In this document: positions 8,544 to 18,223 of the stretch, piece after piece
Layout: each line of letters starts with the position of its first letter
Position numbering within the stretch: the stretch's first letter is position 1
From: Prolixibacteraceae bacterium
Lineage (GTDB): Bacteria; Bacteroidota; Bacteroidia; Bacteroidales; Prolixibacteraceae
NCBI GenBank assembly: GCA_023251475.1
Contig: JAHEYS010000064.1
Location: forward strand, 1 to 35,260
Direction: 5' to 3'
DNA: 35,260 bases
Program-made: the position numbers and the translations under genes
Notes under the pieces: generated by a model
Told to the model about the DNA's origin: nothing
Databases searched by the model: none
Seen by the model: the letters and a program-made list of their open reading frames with translations, nothing else

Positions 8544-11084
8544 ATGAAGTTTTTAGTATCACTTTTCATTCTCTATATCGTGTTGGTTGCCTTCAATCCC
8601 TCAGAAAGGATTCAGACAGCTACGGGGAAAATCAATGCAAAGGTAATCTATCCAAAGATCAGAATCTGGACAACACCTGCATTGGGCGATGAACCAACAT
8701 TTAATTCGCCCAGCTTTCAGTGGCCGTCAAAGAAAAAGGGTAAGTACAGTATCAGAATCTCAGCGTCAAAAGATTTCAGTCGTGATCTGATCGAAAAAGT
8801 GGGATTGCCTTATGCAATTTTCAATCCTCACAAAAAGCTTGGCCCAGGAATGTGGTATTGGCAATACAAAGCAAATGACCAAAAATGGAATAAAACTGAT
8901 TCGTTTACCATTAAATCCTCTACACGTTTATTTGAAACCCCTGATATCAAAATAATTCTGGCAGCAATCCCTTCAACTCACCCCAGGATTTTAGTCAAAA
9001 AAGCGGATTTGCCGGAATTTCGGATAAGGGCAAAAACATATAAAGAATCGGCATTGATTATTGAGGAAGCAAATCACTATTTAAGCAACCCAGTACCTAA
9101 AGAGTCATCTGCGCTTCCCTCATTCAAAGGAAAGGATGAATTCGAGAATGAAAAAATTGCTTCCATCTCAAGTAAATGGGCCGGATGGCATATTCATAAA
9201 GTGATCCTTACACTTGCTCAGGCTTATCTGTTAACAGGTGATGAAAAATATTTCGGTACTGCAAAAGAATGGATGACAGCGGTTTCCGGATGGGATCCCA
9301 ACGGGCCAACTCATACCAATAATTTCGGCGATGCCGGTATCATGTCAGGTATTGCCATTGGAGTGGATACTTTCTGGGATTTATTGTCTGTGAAAGAACG
9401 GGATTTAATCATTAAACAAGCGGCGATCCGTGCCGGCCAGTTCTACAAACTTTGGGTCGGACAAGTGGAAAGCCGCTCCTCCTCCATGCACATCTGGCAA
9501 CATATTCTCCATAATTTGCTTCAGACATCCGTAGCGTTTAAAGGGGAGATTCCGGAAGCTGACCATTGGCTGGATTATATATATGAACTCTGGATTGCCC
9601 AGTCTCCAAAAATGGGGGAGGAAGATGGCGCATGGTTTAACGGCACTTCCTATTTTGGAATGAATATGTTATCCCTGATTGATGTGTCTTCCATTTTTAA
9701 AGAGTTCTCCGGCGTTGACTTTATGGGTTCCGGATGGTTTAAAAACAATCCCCGCTGGCTGATCTATGCTTTTCCCCCGAATTCCATTTCAGATGGATTT
9801 TGTAATGACGGGGAAAAATATCCCTTTCCTGCAATGAATTATGGTGGTTATACCGATGCATTAGCCCGCATTTTAAACAATCCATATGCCGCATGGTATG
9901 CACAGGCAGTTGCAAAAAGTTTAGGTAAGGAAATTGCTTTAGATGATGAATTTCGCTGGTTCAGAATTCAAAGCGGATTAAAAATAAAGCTACCTGAGGC
10001 TGTCAAAGAATCAGCACTTCCACAGGCAGCTGTCTTTCCCGACATCGGGGTTGCTTATATGCATACCACTTTGCAAAACGCCAAAACAGATCTGATGTTG
10101 TCAGTACGAAGCTCACCGTTTGGTCCGATGGGGCATGCACATGCCGACCAGAACACTTTCAATATTGCCTGGGGCGGAGAAAGGCTGTTCTACAATACCG
10201 GCTACCGTCCAGCAATGGGAGATCCCCATTTTCTGGGATGGTACAAGCATACCCGGGGTCACAACGGGATTTTAATTGACGGTGAAGGGCAGCCCTTCAG
10301 TGATGAAGCTTTTGGTTATCTGCCCCGTTTCCTTACCGGAAAACAGATCTCTTATGCGGTTGGTGATGCCTCAAATGCCTATTCAGGAACGGATGAAGGG
10401 GTGAAAACCGATCACGGGATGAGACTTTTCAGACGGCATTTCATCATGCTACGTCCATCCACCATCGTAATCTATGATGAACTTGAGGCCGACCATGCTG
10501 CACAATGGAGCTGGCTACTGCACAATGACAACGGATTTAAAATTGATCCCGAAAGGAAAACAATTGCTGCCCAAAACAACCTGGCTAAAGCACAGGTAGC
10601 GCTGTTCTCCTCTTTCGAAACCGAATTCAGGGTGACCGATCAGTTTGCTGTACCCGTTGACAACTGGACAAATAAGATAAATGAGGAGGGTGACACACTT
10701 ATCTATAAAAACCAATGGCATTTTTCAGCGGTATCCAAACTGAAAACTGAGAAAATGAGATTCCTGGCTATAATTCAGGTAAAGCCCGACGGACGTTTTG
10801 AGCAGGTACTCAGTGACAGAAACAATGGACACTTTAGGGTCGGTAAATGGGAATTAAATGCGGAAATGAATTCATCAAAACCTGCACTAGTACAGGTAAG
10901 TAACGTGGATAAAAGTGCCTCACTGGTTTCAGGAGGGACACTTACAAATAATGGGAAAGAATACAAGGGAAAAGGGACCGCGAGCTCAAAATTACTGGAA
11001 ATCATTAAAGGGGAAGCAGTGTTTCATGAAACGTTTGATGAGATCCCCGTTTCAATTCAAAAAGCAATAAAAAGAGATTTTTAG
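8544..11084 (+). CDS. DUF4962 / heparinase II/III-like polysaccharide lyase
   Basis: 846 aa with signal peptide; N-terminal DUF4962-like region, helical toroid section, MGHAHADQNTFNIAWGGERLFYNTGYRP (heparinase II/III catalytic region). Confidence 0.87.
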   Translation: MKFLVSLFILYIVLVAFNPSERIQTATGKINAKVIYPKIRIWTTPALGDEPTFNSPSFQWPSKKKGKYSIRISASKDFSRDLIEKVGLPYAIFNPHKKLGPGMWYWQYKANDQKWNKTDSFTIKSSTRLFETPDIKIILAAIPSTHPRILVKKADLPEFRIRAKTYKESALIIEEANHYLSNPVPKESSALPSFKGKDEFENEKIASISSKWAGWHIHKVILTLAQAYLLTGDEKYFGTAKEWMTAVSGWDPNGPTHTNNFGDAGIMSGIAIGVDTFWDLLSVKERDLIIKQAAIRAGQFYKLWVGQVESRSSSMHIWQHILHNLLQTSVAFKGEIPEADHWLDYIYELWIAQSPKMGEEDGAWFNGTSYFGMNMLSLIDVSSIFKEFSGVDFMGSGWFKNNPRWLIYAFPPNSISDGFCNDGEKYPFPAMNYGGYTDALARILNNPYAAWYAQAVAKSLGKEIALDDEFRWFRIQSGLKIKLPEAVKESALPQAAVFPDIGVAYMHTTLQNAKTDLMLSVRSSPFGPMGHAHADQNTFNIAWGGERLFYNTGYRPAMGDPHFLGWYKHTRGHNGILIDGEGQPFSDEAFGYLPRFLTGKQISYAVGDASNAYSGTDEGVKTDHGMRLFRRHFIMLRPSTIVIYDELEADHAAQWSWLLHNDNGFKIDPERKTIAAQNNLAKAQVALFSSFETEFRVTDQFAVPVDNWTNKINEEGDTLIYKNQWHFSAVSKLKTEKMRFLAIIQVKPDGRFEQVLSDRNNGHFRVGKWELNAEMNSSKPALVQVSNVDKSASLVSGGTLTNNGKEYKGKGTASSKLLEIIKGEAVFHETFDEIPVSIQKAIKRDF

Positions 11085-11174
11085 CCTGCCATTTCGATGA
11101 TAAGGTAAAAGCTTACGGCAAGTTACTGTAAATAATCAAATATTTGCGGAATAAATACCATTGACAAAAAACAA

Positions 11175-11561
11175 CTATTCAACCATATAAATATTTGCAT
11201 TTATTTTAAGCCATTTGTTTTTCCATTGTTTGGAAACAACCCTGCAAAAGAATAGTTTACCGGCATCCATTAATCGCGAACAAACCAGATTCAATGTCCC
11301 GGGAACAAATCCAATCCGGATGTTATCACAATATACGGCAATCGCAAACTCGTCGAATTGATTATCAGGTTCTCTTTTCATGGTAAGAATCTTTTCTGAA
11401 ACGATAAGGTTTTCAATCGTTTCAATTTCTTTACAGAAACTTGTGCCTGCAACGACAATCTCCAGCAAAAAAAATTCCTGGGTAAATGGGGTAATTCCGG
11501 TTTCTGTTTTGCTTAGCATTGATAGTAAGCCCGGAGTTACGGGTAGTATGGACTCATTCAT
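11175..11561 (-). CDS. HIRAN domain-containing protein
   Basis: FLLEIVVAGTSFCKEIETIENLIVSEKILTMKREPDNQFDEFAIAVYCDNIRIGFVPGTLN: HIRAN pattern (vaGt..., L.REPdN.yD..AIaV...iG.vP). ATG at 11561 overlaps the 3' end of the J-domain gene. Confidence 0.85.
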   Translation of the reverse strand: MNESILPVTPGLLSMLSKTETGITPFTQEFFLLEIVVAGTSFCKEIETIENLIVSEKILTMKREPDNQFDEFAIAVYCDNIRIGFVPGTLNLVCSRLMDAGKLFFCRVVSKQWKNKWLKINANIYMVE

Positions 11562-12357
11562 CAATCATAATATTAATAACATTTTTAAATTGGTCGATTT
11601 CTGTTTCCGCGTTTTTGATTTGAGTCCGTAACTCCTCCTGTTTCTGAATGATATATTCTTCATCGTTTATCAAAGCTTTAATCGTAAAGGGAAAGCTTTG
11701 GTTTAACTTGTCGATCTTGTCTTTTAAAGTGAAAATGCTCTTTTCCAGATATTCAATGCGTTCTTTTTTTTCATAGCCGGGTATTGCAGTAAGTTTTTCG
11801 GGTCTTGAATTATCCAGAAACAGGAAAATACTTTGTAAATCGCTTAATCTATTTAAGTCATAGGCAGCCTTTACCCTGATGAACAAATCTTTCTCCTCTT
11901 CAGTTTGATTTGGATTCAGATCGGGATGGAGCCTTTTGCAGAGTACCCTGAAAATTTCTTTTATCTTCAGGCTTTCCTCTGCAGAAACCAAATGCGAGAG
12001 TATCTTGTTTGCCTCATCCACTGCAGCAGATTTTGCTTCAATCCGGGAATAATAATCCTGCAATCTAACATTTAACTGATACTCAATGTTTTTCAAGTCG
12101 GGTTGTACATTTCTATTGATAGCCGCTTGTATCAGATGCATTTTCATTTTAAGACGGGCAGCCTCCGTTTGTTTTTCAAGCAACTCAAGTTGCAGATGGC
12201 CTAATTTTGCCAGATAAAGTGAGGTGAGAATAACAGACTCATTTTCAACCATCTCCTTGTGCAGGGTAAAGAGGTCTAAAAATTCCAGCTGCAATTGCTC
12301 CAATTTTCTGGCTAATTCCTTGTTCTCAACTGTAAATGCCGGCAGGTCGTTGTTCAT
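11554..12357 (-). CDS. J-domain (DnaJ-like) coiled-coil protein
   Basis: 267 aa; central KIKEIFRVLCKRLHPDLNPNQTEEEKDLFIRVKAAYDLNRLSDLQSIF with HPD motif, flanked by coiled-coil-like N- and C-terminal segments. Confidence 0.8.
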   Translation of the reverse strand: MNNDLPAFTVENKELARKLEQLQLEFLDLFTLHKEMVENESVILTSLYLAKLGHLQLELLEKQTEAARLKMKMHLIQAAINRNVQPDLKNIEYQLNVRLQDYYSRIEAKSAAVDEANKILSHLVSAEESLKIKEIFRVLCKRLHPDLNPNQTEEEKDLFIRVKAAYDLNRLSDLQSIFLFLDNSRPEKLTAIPGYEKKERIEYLEKSIFTLKDKIDKLNQSFPFTIKALINDEEYIIQKQEELRTQIKNAETEIDQFKNVINIMIDE

Positions 12358-12471
12358 TGGTCCTGAATTTATAATTTTCGTAATATGTATTACCGTATTT
12401 TCCCGCTCCGGACTTCAGATTCAGTATGGATCTGAGGGGGAGGATTTCATGATAATCAGGTGCCAGACAAT

Positions 12472-13017
12472 TTATTTTGATTCCCTGACGATTCGCCCAA
12501 CACTTGAAAAAGATACCCCCTGGCCGCCGGTCAGTCCGATCATCACCGATTCAATGAGTGGCTCGTTAATGGTTGTATCCGCAACCCATTCAACAATAAA
12601 ATTCGCACCAGTACCGCTTTTATCCCTTTCGGGGACAAAAAAGTTAGTCGCTCCAAGTGGTTGAAGTATAACCTCTTTTGAGAGGAAATTGAAAACCGGA
12701 TTCCCGTCATTATCGAAGAACAATACCTTTGTTATCTTTAGTTTATGACTGAAGTCTGTATTATGTATTGCCACAAAGGCATTCAGATCGAAGTTCTTCC
12801 CATGTTCAAAGTAAGGGATGTTCGAATAGACGGGTAAATAAAGAACCTGTCCGCGGACTTTTTTTGTATTGCTGTTTTCCTGAACCAGGAGGCCATTGGG
12901 ATCAAATCTGGCAGGAACCTGTTGCTTTGTATTCTTTGACTCCTTTCCGGAACAGGCCAGTATGATCAGAACAGACAAGCTAAACAGGGCTGGTATTAAG
13001 TGTGTTTTATTTCCCAT
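12472..13017 (-). CDS. DUF3124 domain lipoprotein
   Basis: Start placed at internal MGNKTHLIPALFSLSVLIILACSG (lipobox LAC); GQVLYLPVYSNIPYFEHGKNFDLNAFVAIHNTD...GTGANFIVEWVAD...PLIESVMIGLTGGQGVSFSSVGR matches DUF3124 pattern. Confidence 0.8.
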   Translation of the reverse strand: MGNKTHLIPALFSLSVLIILACSGKESKNTKQQVPARFDPNGLLVQENSNTKKVRGQVLYLPVYSNIPYFEHGKNFDLNAFVAIHNTDFSHKLKITKVLFFDNDGNPVFNFLSKEVILQPLGATNFFVPERDKSGTGANFIVEWVADTTINEPLIESVMIGLTGGQGVSFSSVGRIVRESK

Positions 13018-13356
13018 CTCATTGTGGTTAAATTTAAAATATGAGTGACGATTTGCTTCGGAAATACCGGCAGTCCGGCGGTCGATGAATTGATGACAAC
13101 TTCCCGCCCGGATAAAACGACCCAACTGCCACAGGACATTTTTAAATCTGTCCATTTTATTCAGGGTCCGCCGGAAAATAAGATAATGCCCAGTGCAAAA
13201 CCCCTATGAATTTTTCATTCCGGGGGTTGCAGAAACGGTTGCCACCGGGGCCATCTGATCCGGCGAACATTCCAACGGGTATAAATACCTTTTCCAAATA
13301 TACGAAAATTTCAGAAATTATCTGAATTGGAAACCGCTAAATAGGCGTGCCTCTTT

Positions 13357-15303
13357 TTAAGATTCAGCTGCAAGGATCATCATTGAGATAGGATGGAGTC
13401 GGACCAGGTTAGTTTTGGAGTAACCCATCCCATTTGGATTGATCTCCCCGTTTTGGGCCACAATAAGCCAGTTTTCCATCGGGATTTCGTATTCCACGGA
13501 GTAATTGTTCCCGTTGAGCAGCACAAGTATCCGGCGCCAGCGGTCGCCATTGGCATGATCGCACAGCTCATAGGCAATCACTCCCGGGATATATTTTGCG
13601 AAAAACCGCAGTTTCTCTTTAACCATACCGGCGTTACCTATCCTGAAGGCGGGGTGCTGATGCCTTAGTTCGGCGCACATTCTGACAAATCTGACCAATT
13701 CAGCATAATCAGCCTTTCGGGACCATTCAATTTGATTCACATAGTCGGGCGACCGGTAGGAATCGGGATGCCCCCCCTTTGAACGGAGCATTTCATCGCC
13801 TGCAAGAAAGAATGGGACACCCTGTGAAGTGAGTACGATCCCAAAGGCGAGACGGGCCATCCGTTCCACCGTTTCGGGTGATGCCTCAGGACACGAGTAC
13901 TGCAACTTATCGAACAGGGTTAAGTTGTCATGACAGGAGACATAATTCACGCATTGTTCCGGACTGTTTGCCCAGGCATGATGGGAAGTATTCACGAAGT
14001 CATAAATGATCTGATCGTGATCAACTGCTCCGGTTATGGCAAATTTGAGTTGTTCTTCCCGTAAGGTGATACCGCTGATAAAACCGACGTTGTTTTTATC
14101 AAACGGAGAACCTTTGAGCCCGTTTCGCATATCGTCGCAGAACGATGCGATCCGGTCCAGTTGTTTCGTGTTGGATTTAACGGCACGGAATTTCTCCTGT
14201 AAGGGGCTTTGGCCTCCACTCCAACCCTCGCCATACATAAAAATCCCGGGGTCAATCTGATCCAGCCGTTGCCGTATCTGGTTCATCGTTCCGATGTCGA
14301 TGAGTCCCATCAGGTCAAAACGGAACCCATCGATATGGTATTCCTCCGCCCAGTAGGCGACCGATTCGACAATATACCTTCGGACCATCTCCCGTTCTGT
14401 GGCCAGTTCTGTCCCACATCCACTCCCATCGGAGAATGTGCCGTCGTGATTAAACCGGTAAAAATATCCAGGTACAGTCTGATTAAAATATGACTCAAAG
14501 ATTAGTCCTGTATGGTTGTAAACAACATCCAGGATTACCCCCATCCCATTATTATGCAATGATTGTACGAGCTGTTTCATCTCCCTGATCCGTGTGGTGC
14601 AGTCAAAAGGATCGGTAGAATACCATCCCTCGGGAGTATTGTAATTTAAGGGGTCATAGCCCCAGTTATAGTGAGCGGCGGGATTTAATTCGTCAACAGT
14701 ATAAAAGTCAGCAACCGGAAGCAGATGGACATGTGTGATACCCAGTTCCTTCAAATGGTCAATACCTGTGGTCTCTCCGGACGGTAGCCTGGTTCCCGAT
14801 TCTGTAAATCCCAGATATTTGCCCTTATTGATAATGCCCGAAGAGGGCGACATCGAAAAGTCACGGATGTGAACCTCATAAATCAACATATCCGTTGGAT
14901 TGGCCATTGTGCGGCGCGTATCTGTTTCCCATCCAGGGGGATTGCTCTTCGAAGGGTCGATGATCATCCCACGGATTCCGTTTACACCAGTAGCTTTTGC
15001 ATAAATATCGGGGCCCTCCTTGAGCCATCCGGCAAGATCACGTACCTGGACGGTGTAAAACATCCCTTCCAGATTCTCCCTGATCTCATATATCCAGGTC
15101 CCTAGCTCATCAGGCAGGAGGATGAATTCCTTAATTGCCTGGCCCCCCACCCCGGTTTTATAGAGCCGGAAAAATATCCTTTGCGCAGTAGGCGCCCATA
15201 ATTTTATTGTTGTTTTTGCGGCAGTCCAGTGTACACCGAGATCATTACCCTCATATACAGGGAAATCAATAAAATCGGACTCCTTAAATTTCCAGTTTCT
15301 CAT
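13357..15303 (-). CDS. pulA: Type I pullulanase (GH13), cytoplasmic
   Basis: 648 aa; YNWGYDPLNYNTPEGWYS, DVVYNHTG, GFRFDLMGLID, GEGWSGG, CHDNLTLFDKL; no signal peptide. Confidence 0.92.
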   Translation of the reverse strand: MRNWKFKESDFIDFPVYEGNDLGVHWTAAKTTIKLWAPTAQRIFFRLYKTGVGGQAIKEFILLPDELGTWIYEIRENLEGMFYTVQVRDLAGWLKEGPDIYAKATGVNGIRGMIIDPSKSNPPGWETDTRRTMANPTDMLIYEVHIRDFSMSPSSGIINKGKYLGFTESGTRLPSGETTGIDHLKELGITHVHLLPVADFYTVDELNPAAHYNWGYDPLNYNTPEGWYSTDPFDCTTRIREMKQLVQSLHNNGMGVILDVVYNHTGLIFESYFNQTVPGYFYRFNHDGTFSDGSGCGTELATEREMVRRYIVESVAYWAEEYHIDGFRFDLMGLIDIGTMNQIRQRLDQIDPGIFMYGEGWSGGQSPLQEKFRAVKSNTKQLDRIASFCDDMRNGLKGSPFDKNNVGFISGITLREEQLKFAITGAVDHDQIIYDFVNTSHHAWANSPEQCVNYVSCHDNLTLFDKLQYSCPEASPETVERMARLAFGIVLTSQGVPFFLAGDEMLRSKGGHPDSYRSPDYVNQIEWSRKADYAELVRFVRMCAELRHQHPAFRIGNAGMVKEKLRFFAKYIPGVIAYELCDHANGDRWRRILVLLNGNNYSVEYEIPMENWLIVAQNGEINPNGMGYSKTNLVRLHPISMMILAAES

Positions 15304-15307
15304 TCAA

Positions 15308-15799
15308 TTAAAACCATTTCAGCCTGATGGTATGACTCTTGTATTTATTCCCCCTGAGATCTTTCATCTCTACAGACATCCGGCAGGCAAGCTGTAATTC
15401 AGGGACAGTCTCATAAAACTGTTCCAAAGAGATATCCAATACATAAGCCCTGTTTCTTTCCAGAAGTATGGGATATATTTCTGAATGTTCAACTTTAAGT
15501 ACCCTGAATTTCCGTTTTGTGAACCATCGTTTAAAAACAATAACCGGAGCAAGCAGGTCAATCTCATTAATTCCTGTATTGAGCGCTGTCATCTCTATAT
15601 TCGAAGGGTTCAGCCGCCGGCTTTTAATCAGCATGATCTCGGCAGCATACGGTTTAGTCCGTTTACGAAAAGACAATTTTTTTCCGGAAGCTCCCCTGGA
15701 AAAAGTACGGGAACGGTTAAAAAGAAAAAATCCGATCACCAAAACTATGATTACCAGTACTATTTTCATCAACATTATTTCAAAATATGTCAGCTCCAT
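15308..15799 (-). CDS. Hypothetical protein with one N-terminal transmembrane segment
   Basis: 163 aa; MKIVLVIIVLVIGFFLF anchor; stop lies 4 nt before pulA start, suggesting co-transcription. Confidence 0.6.
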   Translation of the reverse strand: MELTYFEIMLMKIVLVIIVLVIGFFLFNRSRTFSRGASGKKLSFRKRTKPYAAEIMLIKSRRLNPSNIEMTALNTGINEIDLLAPVIVFKRWFTKRKFRVLKVEHSEIYPILLERNRAYVLDISLEQFYETVPELQLACRMSVEMKDLRGNKYKSHTIRLKWF

Positions 15800-15914
15800 A
15801 AATGCTTGGATTGAAATTTACAGGATTTCTGATTGAATCAGCCTTTAATATCGCTTCCGGTAAACATTCGCAAAAGAATAGAAATTAACAGAGACAAACA
15901 AATATTCACGTTCA

Positions 15915-18107
15915 CTATTTCCATCGCCGCTTCTTACCTGTAATTTTGGCCCTTTGCTGGGGTAATTCCTCCCCGACAATGCGGAAGTCAAGCTGTTTTC
16001 GTTCGAGATTTGCACGGGCTATTTCAATTTCAATCGGATCGCCCAACTGATATTTTTTATGGGTACGTCTTCCGATGATGCAATAGTTTTTTTCGTCGAA
16101 CTCATAAAAATCGTCGGTAAGTTCGAATAGCGGGACCATCCCTTCACACTTGTTCTCGTCGAGTTCAACATAAATACCCCATTCTTTAACCCCTGAGATC
16201 ACCCCCTTGAACTGCTGGCCGATTTTATCGGACATAAATTCAACCTGCTTATACTTAATTGAGGCACGCTCAGCATTGGCAGCCTTATTTTCCATTTCAG
16301 ACGAATGTTTACACATCTCCTCGTACTGATCTGACTGTACTGACCGTCCGTCTTCAAGATAACGTGCCAGTAAGCGGTGGACCATCATATCGGGATAGCG
16401 TCGGATCGGGGAGGTAAAATGGGTGTAATATTCAAATCCAAGACCGTAATGACCAATGTTACGGGTGGAATACTCGGCCTTTGCCATTGTCCTGATGGCC
16501 AGCGTCTCTATCACATTTTGCTCTTTCTTTCCGGCGACATTCTCAATCAATTTATTCATGGAGGCAGTCACGGTTTGAGGATTATTGGTCATGATGCCAT
16601 ATCCAAACCGTTTAATGAAGTGATTGAAGGTATCGAGTTTATCAGGATCCGGTTTATCGTGAATCCGGTAAACAAAGGTCCTCTCCCTCTTTTTTGCACC
16701 TGGCTTACCCACGAACTCTGCCACCCTTTTATTGGCAAGGAGCATAAATTCCTCAATCAGTTTATTTGAATCTTTGGATTCTTTAAAAAACACACTGAGC
16801 GGTTTACCATCTTTATCAATTTCAAACTTCACCTCTACCCGGTCGAACCCGATGGATCCCGATTCAAACCGGATCTCCCGAAGTTTTTTTGCCAGCCGGT
16901 CGAGCGTCAGTATCTCATTCTTTAAATCTCCCTCTCCAGTCTCGATGACCTGTTGCGCTTCTTCGTAAGCAAACCTGCGATCGGAATGGATAATCGTTCT
17001 TCCAAACCATTCATGATGAACCACACTATGATCATCAATCCGGAATACTGCAGAAAAACATAGCTTATCCTCATTTGGTCTTAAAGAGCAGACGCCATTT
17101 GACAACTTCTCGGGAAGCATGGGAACTACCCGGTCGACCAGGTAAACGGAGGTTGCCCGGTTATAGGCCTCTTCTTCAAGCAATGATTCAGGCTTTACGT
17201 AATAAGTTACATCAGCAATATGCACTCCAACTTCCCATAACCCGTTTTCAAGTTTTTGGATCGACAGGGCATCATCGAAGTCCTTGGCATCGGCAGGATC
17301 GATCGTAAATGTGGAAACTCCACGGAAATCACGCCTGTTTTTGATCTCATCTTCAGGAATTTCAAATGGGATCTTTTCTGCCGCCTGATTCACCGCATCG
17401 GGGTATTTATAGGGAAGGTCGAATTCGGCCAGAATAGCATGCATTTCAGTATTGTTATCCCCGGCATCTCCAAGCACATCAATGATTTCGGCAAAAGGGT
17501 TCCTTGCATTTTCGGGCCAGTCCATGATCCGGGCGATCGCTTTTTGTCCATGTTTTGCACCTAAGAGTTTATCTTTGGGGATAAAAAGATCGAAAGGACT
17601 CTTCTTATTGGGGATGAGAAAAGCGCTGAACTGTGAAATCTCCACTGTTCCGACGAATGTTGTTTTCGCCCGTTCCAGTATTTCAATCACCTCCGCCTCT
17701 GGATCGCTTTTCTTCCGTCGGGCATACAGACGAATCCTAACCTTATCCCCATCCAGGGCATGGTTCATATTGGTTGCCGATACAAAAACCGGCTCTTCCA
17801 GCTCTTCACTGCTCACCTGTCCATATCCTTTTGGATTCAGTTCCATGGTCCCGGTAACAGTTCCCCCCTTTGATTTTAGGGCGTACCTCCCCCGTTCTGT
17901 TTCCACCAGGGAGTCTGCATCGCGAAGTTCCTGTAAAACAACATTCACCAGCTGCAATGCTCCAACATCTTTCGCCCCGACAGCTGCACCTATCTGTTTG
18001 TAATTAAATGATTGATTCCCTTTCTCATAATATACTGAAAGGATTGCCCTTTTAAGTCCCTGCTTATTGAATCGGAGCGCTTTCTTGTTCTTTTTATCTT
18101 TAGTCAT
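15915..18107 (-). CDS. rnr: Ribonuclease R
   Basis: 730 aa; RNB domain DPADAKDFDDALSI, HIADVTYYVKPESLLEEEAYNRATSVYLVDRVVPMLPEKLSNGVCSLRP, C-terminal S1 domain. Confidence 0.95.
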   Translation of the reverse strand: MTKDKKNKKALRFNKQGLKRAILSVYYEKGNQSFNYKQIGAAVGAKDVGALQLVNVVLQELRDADSLVETERGRYALKSKGGTVTGTMELNPKGYGQVSSEELEEPVFVSATNMNHALDGDKVRIRLYARRKKSDPEAEVIEILERAKTTFVGTVEISQFSAFLIPNKKSPFDLFIPKDKLLGAKHGQKAIARIMDWPENARNPFAEIIDVLGDAGDNNTEMHAILAEFDLPYKYPDAVNQAAEKIPFEIPEDEIKNRRDFRGVSTFTIDPADAKDFDDALSIQKLENGLWEVGVHIADVTYYVKPESLLEEEAYNRATSVYLVDRVVPMLPEKLSNGVCSLRPNEDKLCFSAVFRIDDHSVVHHEWFGRTIIHSDRRFAYEEAQQVIETGEGDLKNEILTLDRLAKKLREIRFESGSIGFDRVEVKFEIDKDGKPLSVFFKESKDSNKLIEEFMLLANKRVAEFVGKPGAKKRERTFVYRIHDKPDPDKLDTFNHFIKRFGYGIMTNNPQTVTASMNKLIENVAGKKEQNVIETLAIRTMAKAEYSTRNIGHYGLGFEYYTHFTSPIRRYPDMMVHRLLARYLEDGRSVQSDQYEEMCKHSSEMENKAANAERASIKYKQVEFMSDKIGQQFKGVISGVKEWGIYVELDENKCEGMVPLFELTDDFYEFDEKNYCIIGRRTHKKYQLGDPIEIEIARANLERKQLDFRIVGEELPQQRAKITGKKRRWK

Positions 18108-18198
18108 GATTCAACTATTTTGCTACTAAAAGTACTTTATATTTTTAATTATAAAGCTTTCTATCTATTGATTTTAATACTTTCCCAAATCCTTTGTT

Positions 18199-18206
18199 TA
18201 AATTTG
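18199..18206 (+). promoter_or_regulatory. Candidate -7 promoter element (TAAATTTG) for comF-like gene
   Basis: Exact TAnnTTTG match 18 nt before ATG 18224; upstream -33 not at ideal spacing. Confidence 0.35.
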
Positions 18207-18223
18207 TATGAAAAGAAGACTAA

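Noticed and set aside
12415-12435. TCAGAT/ATCTGA 6-bp hairpin downstream of the DUF3124 gene
   Set aside because: Short stem and no T tract on the relevant strand; insufficient to call a terminator.
17452-18003. 183-aa plus ORF antisense to rnr
   Set aside because: Serine/arginine-rich shadow of rnr; no domain.
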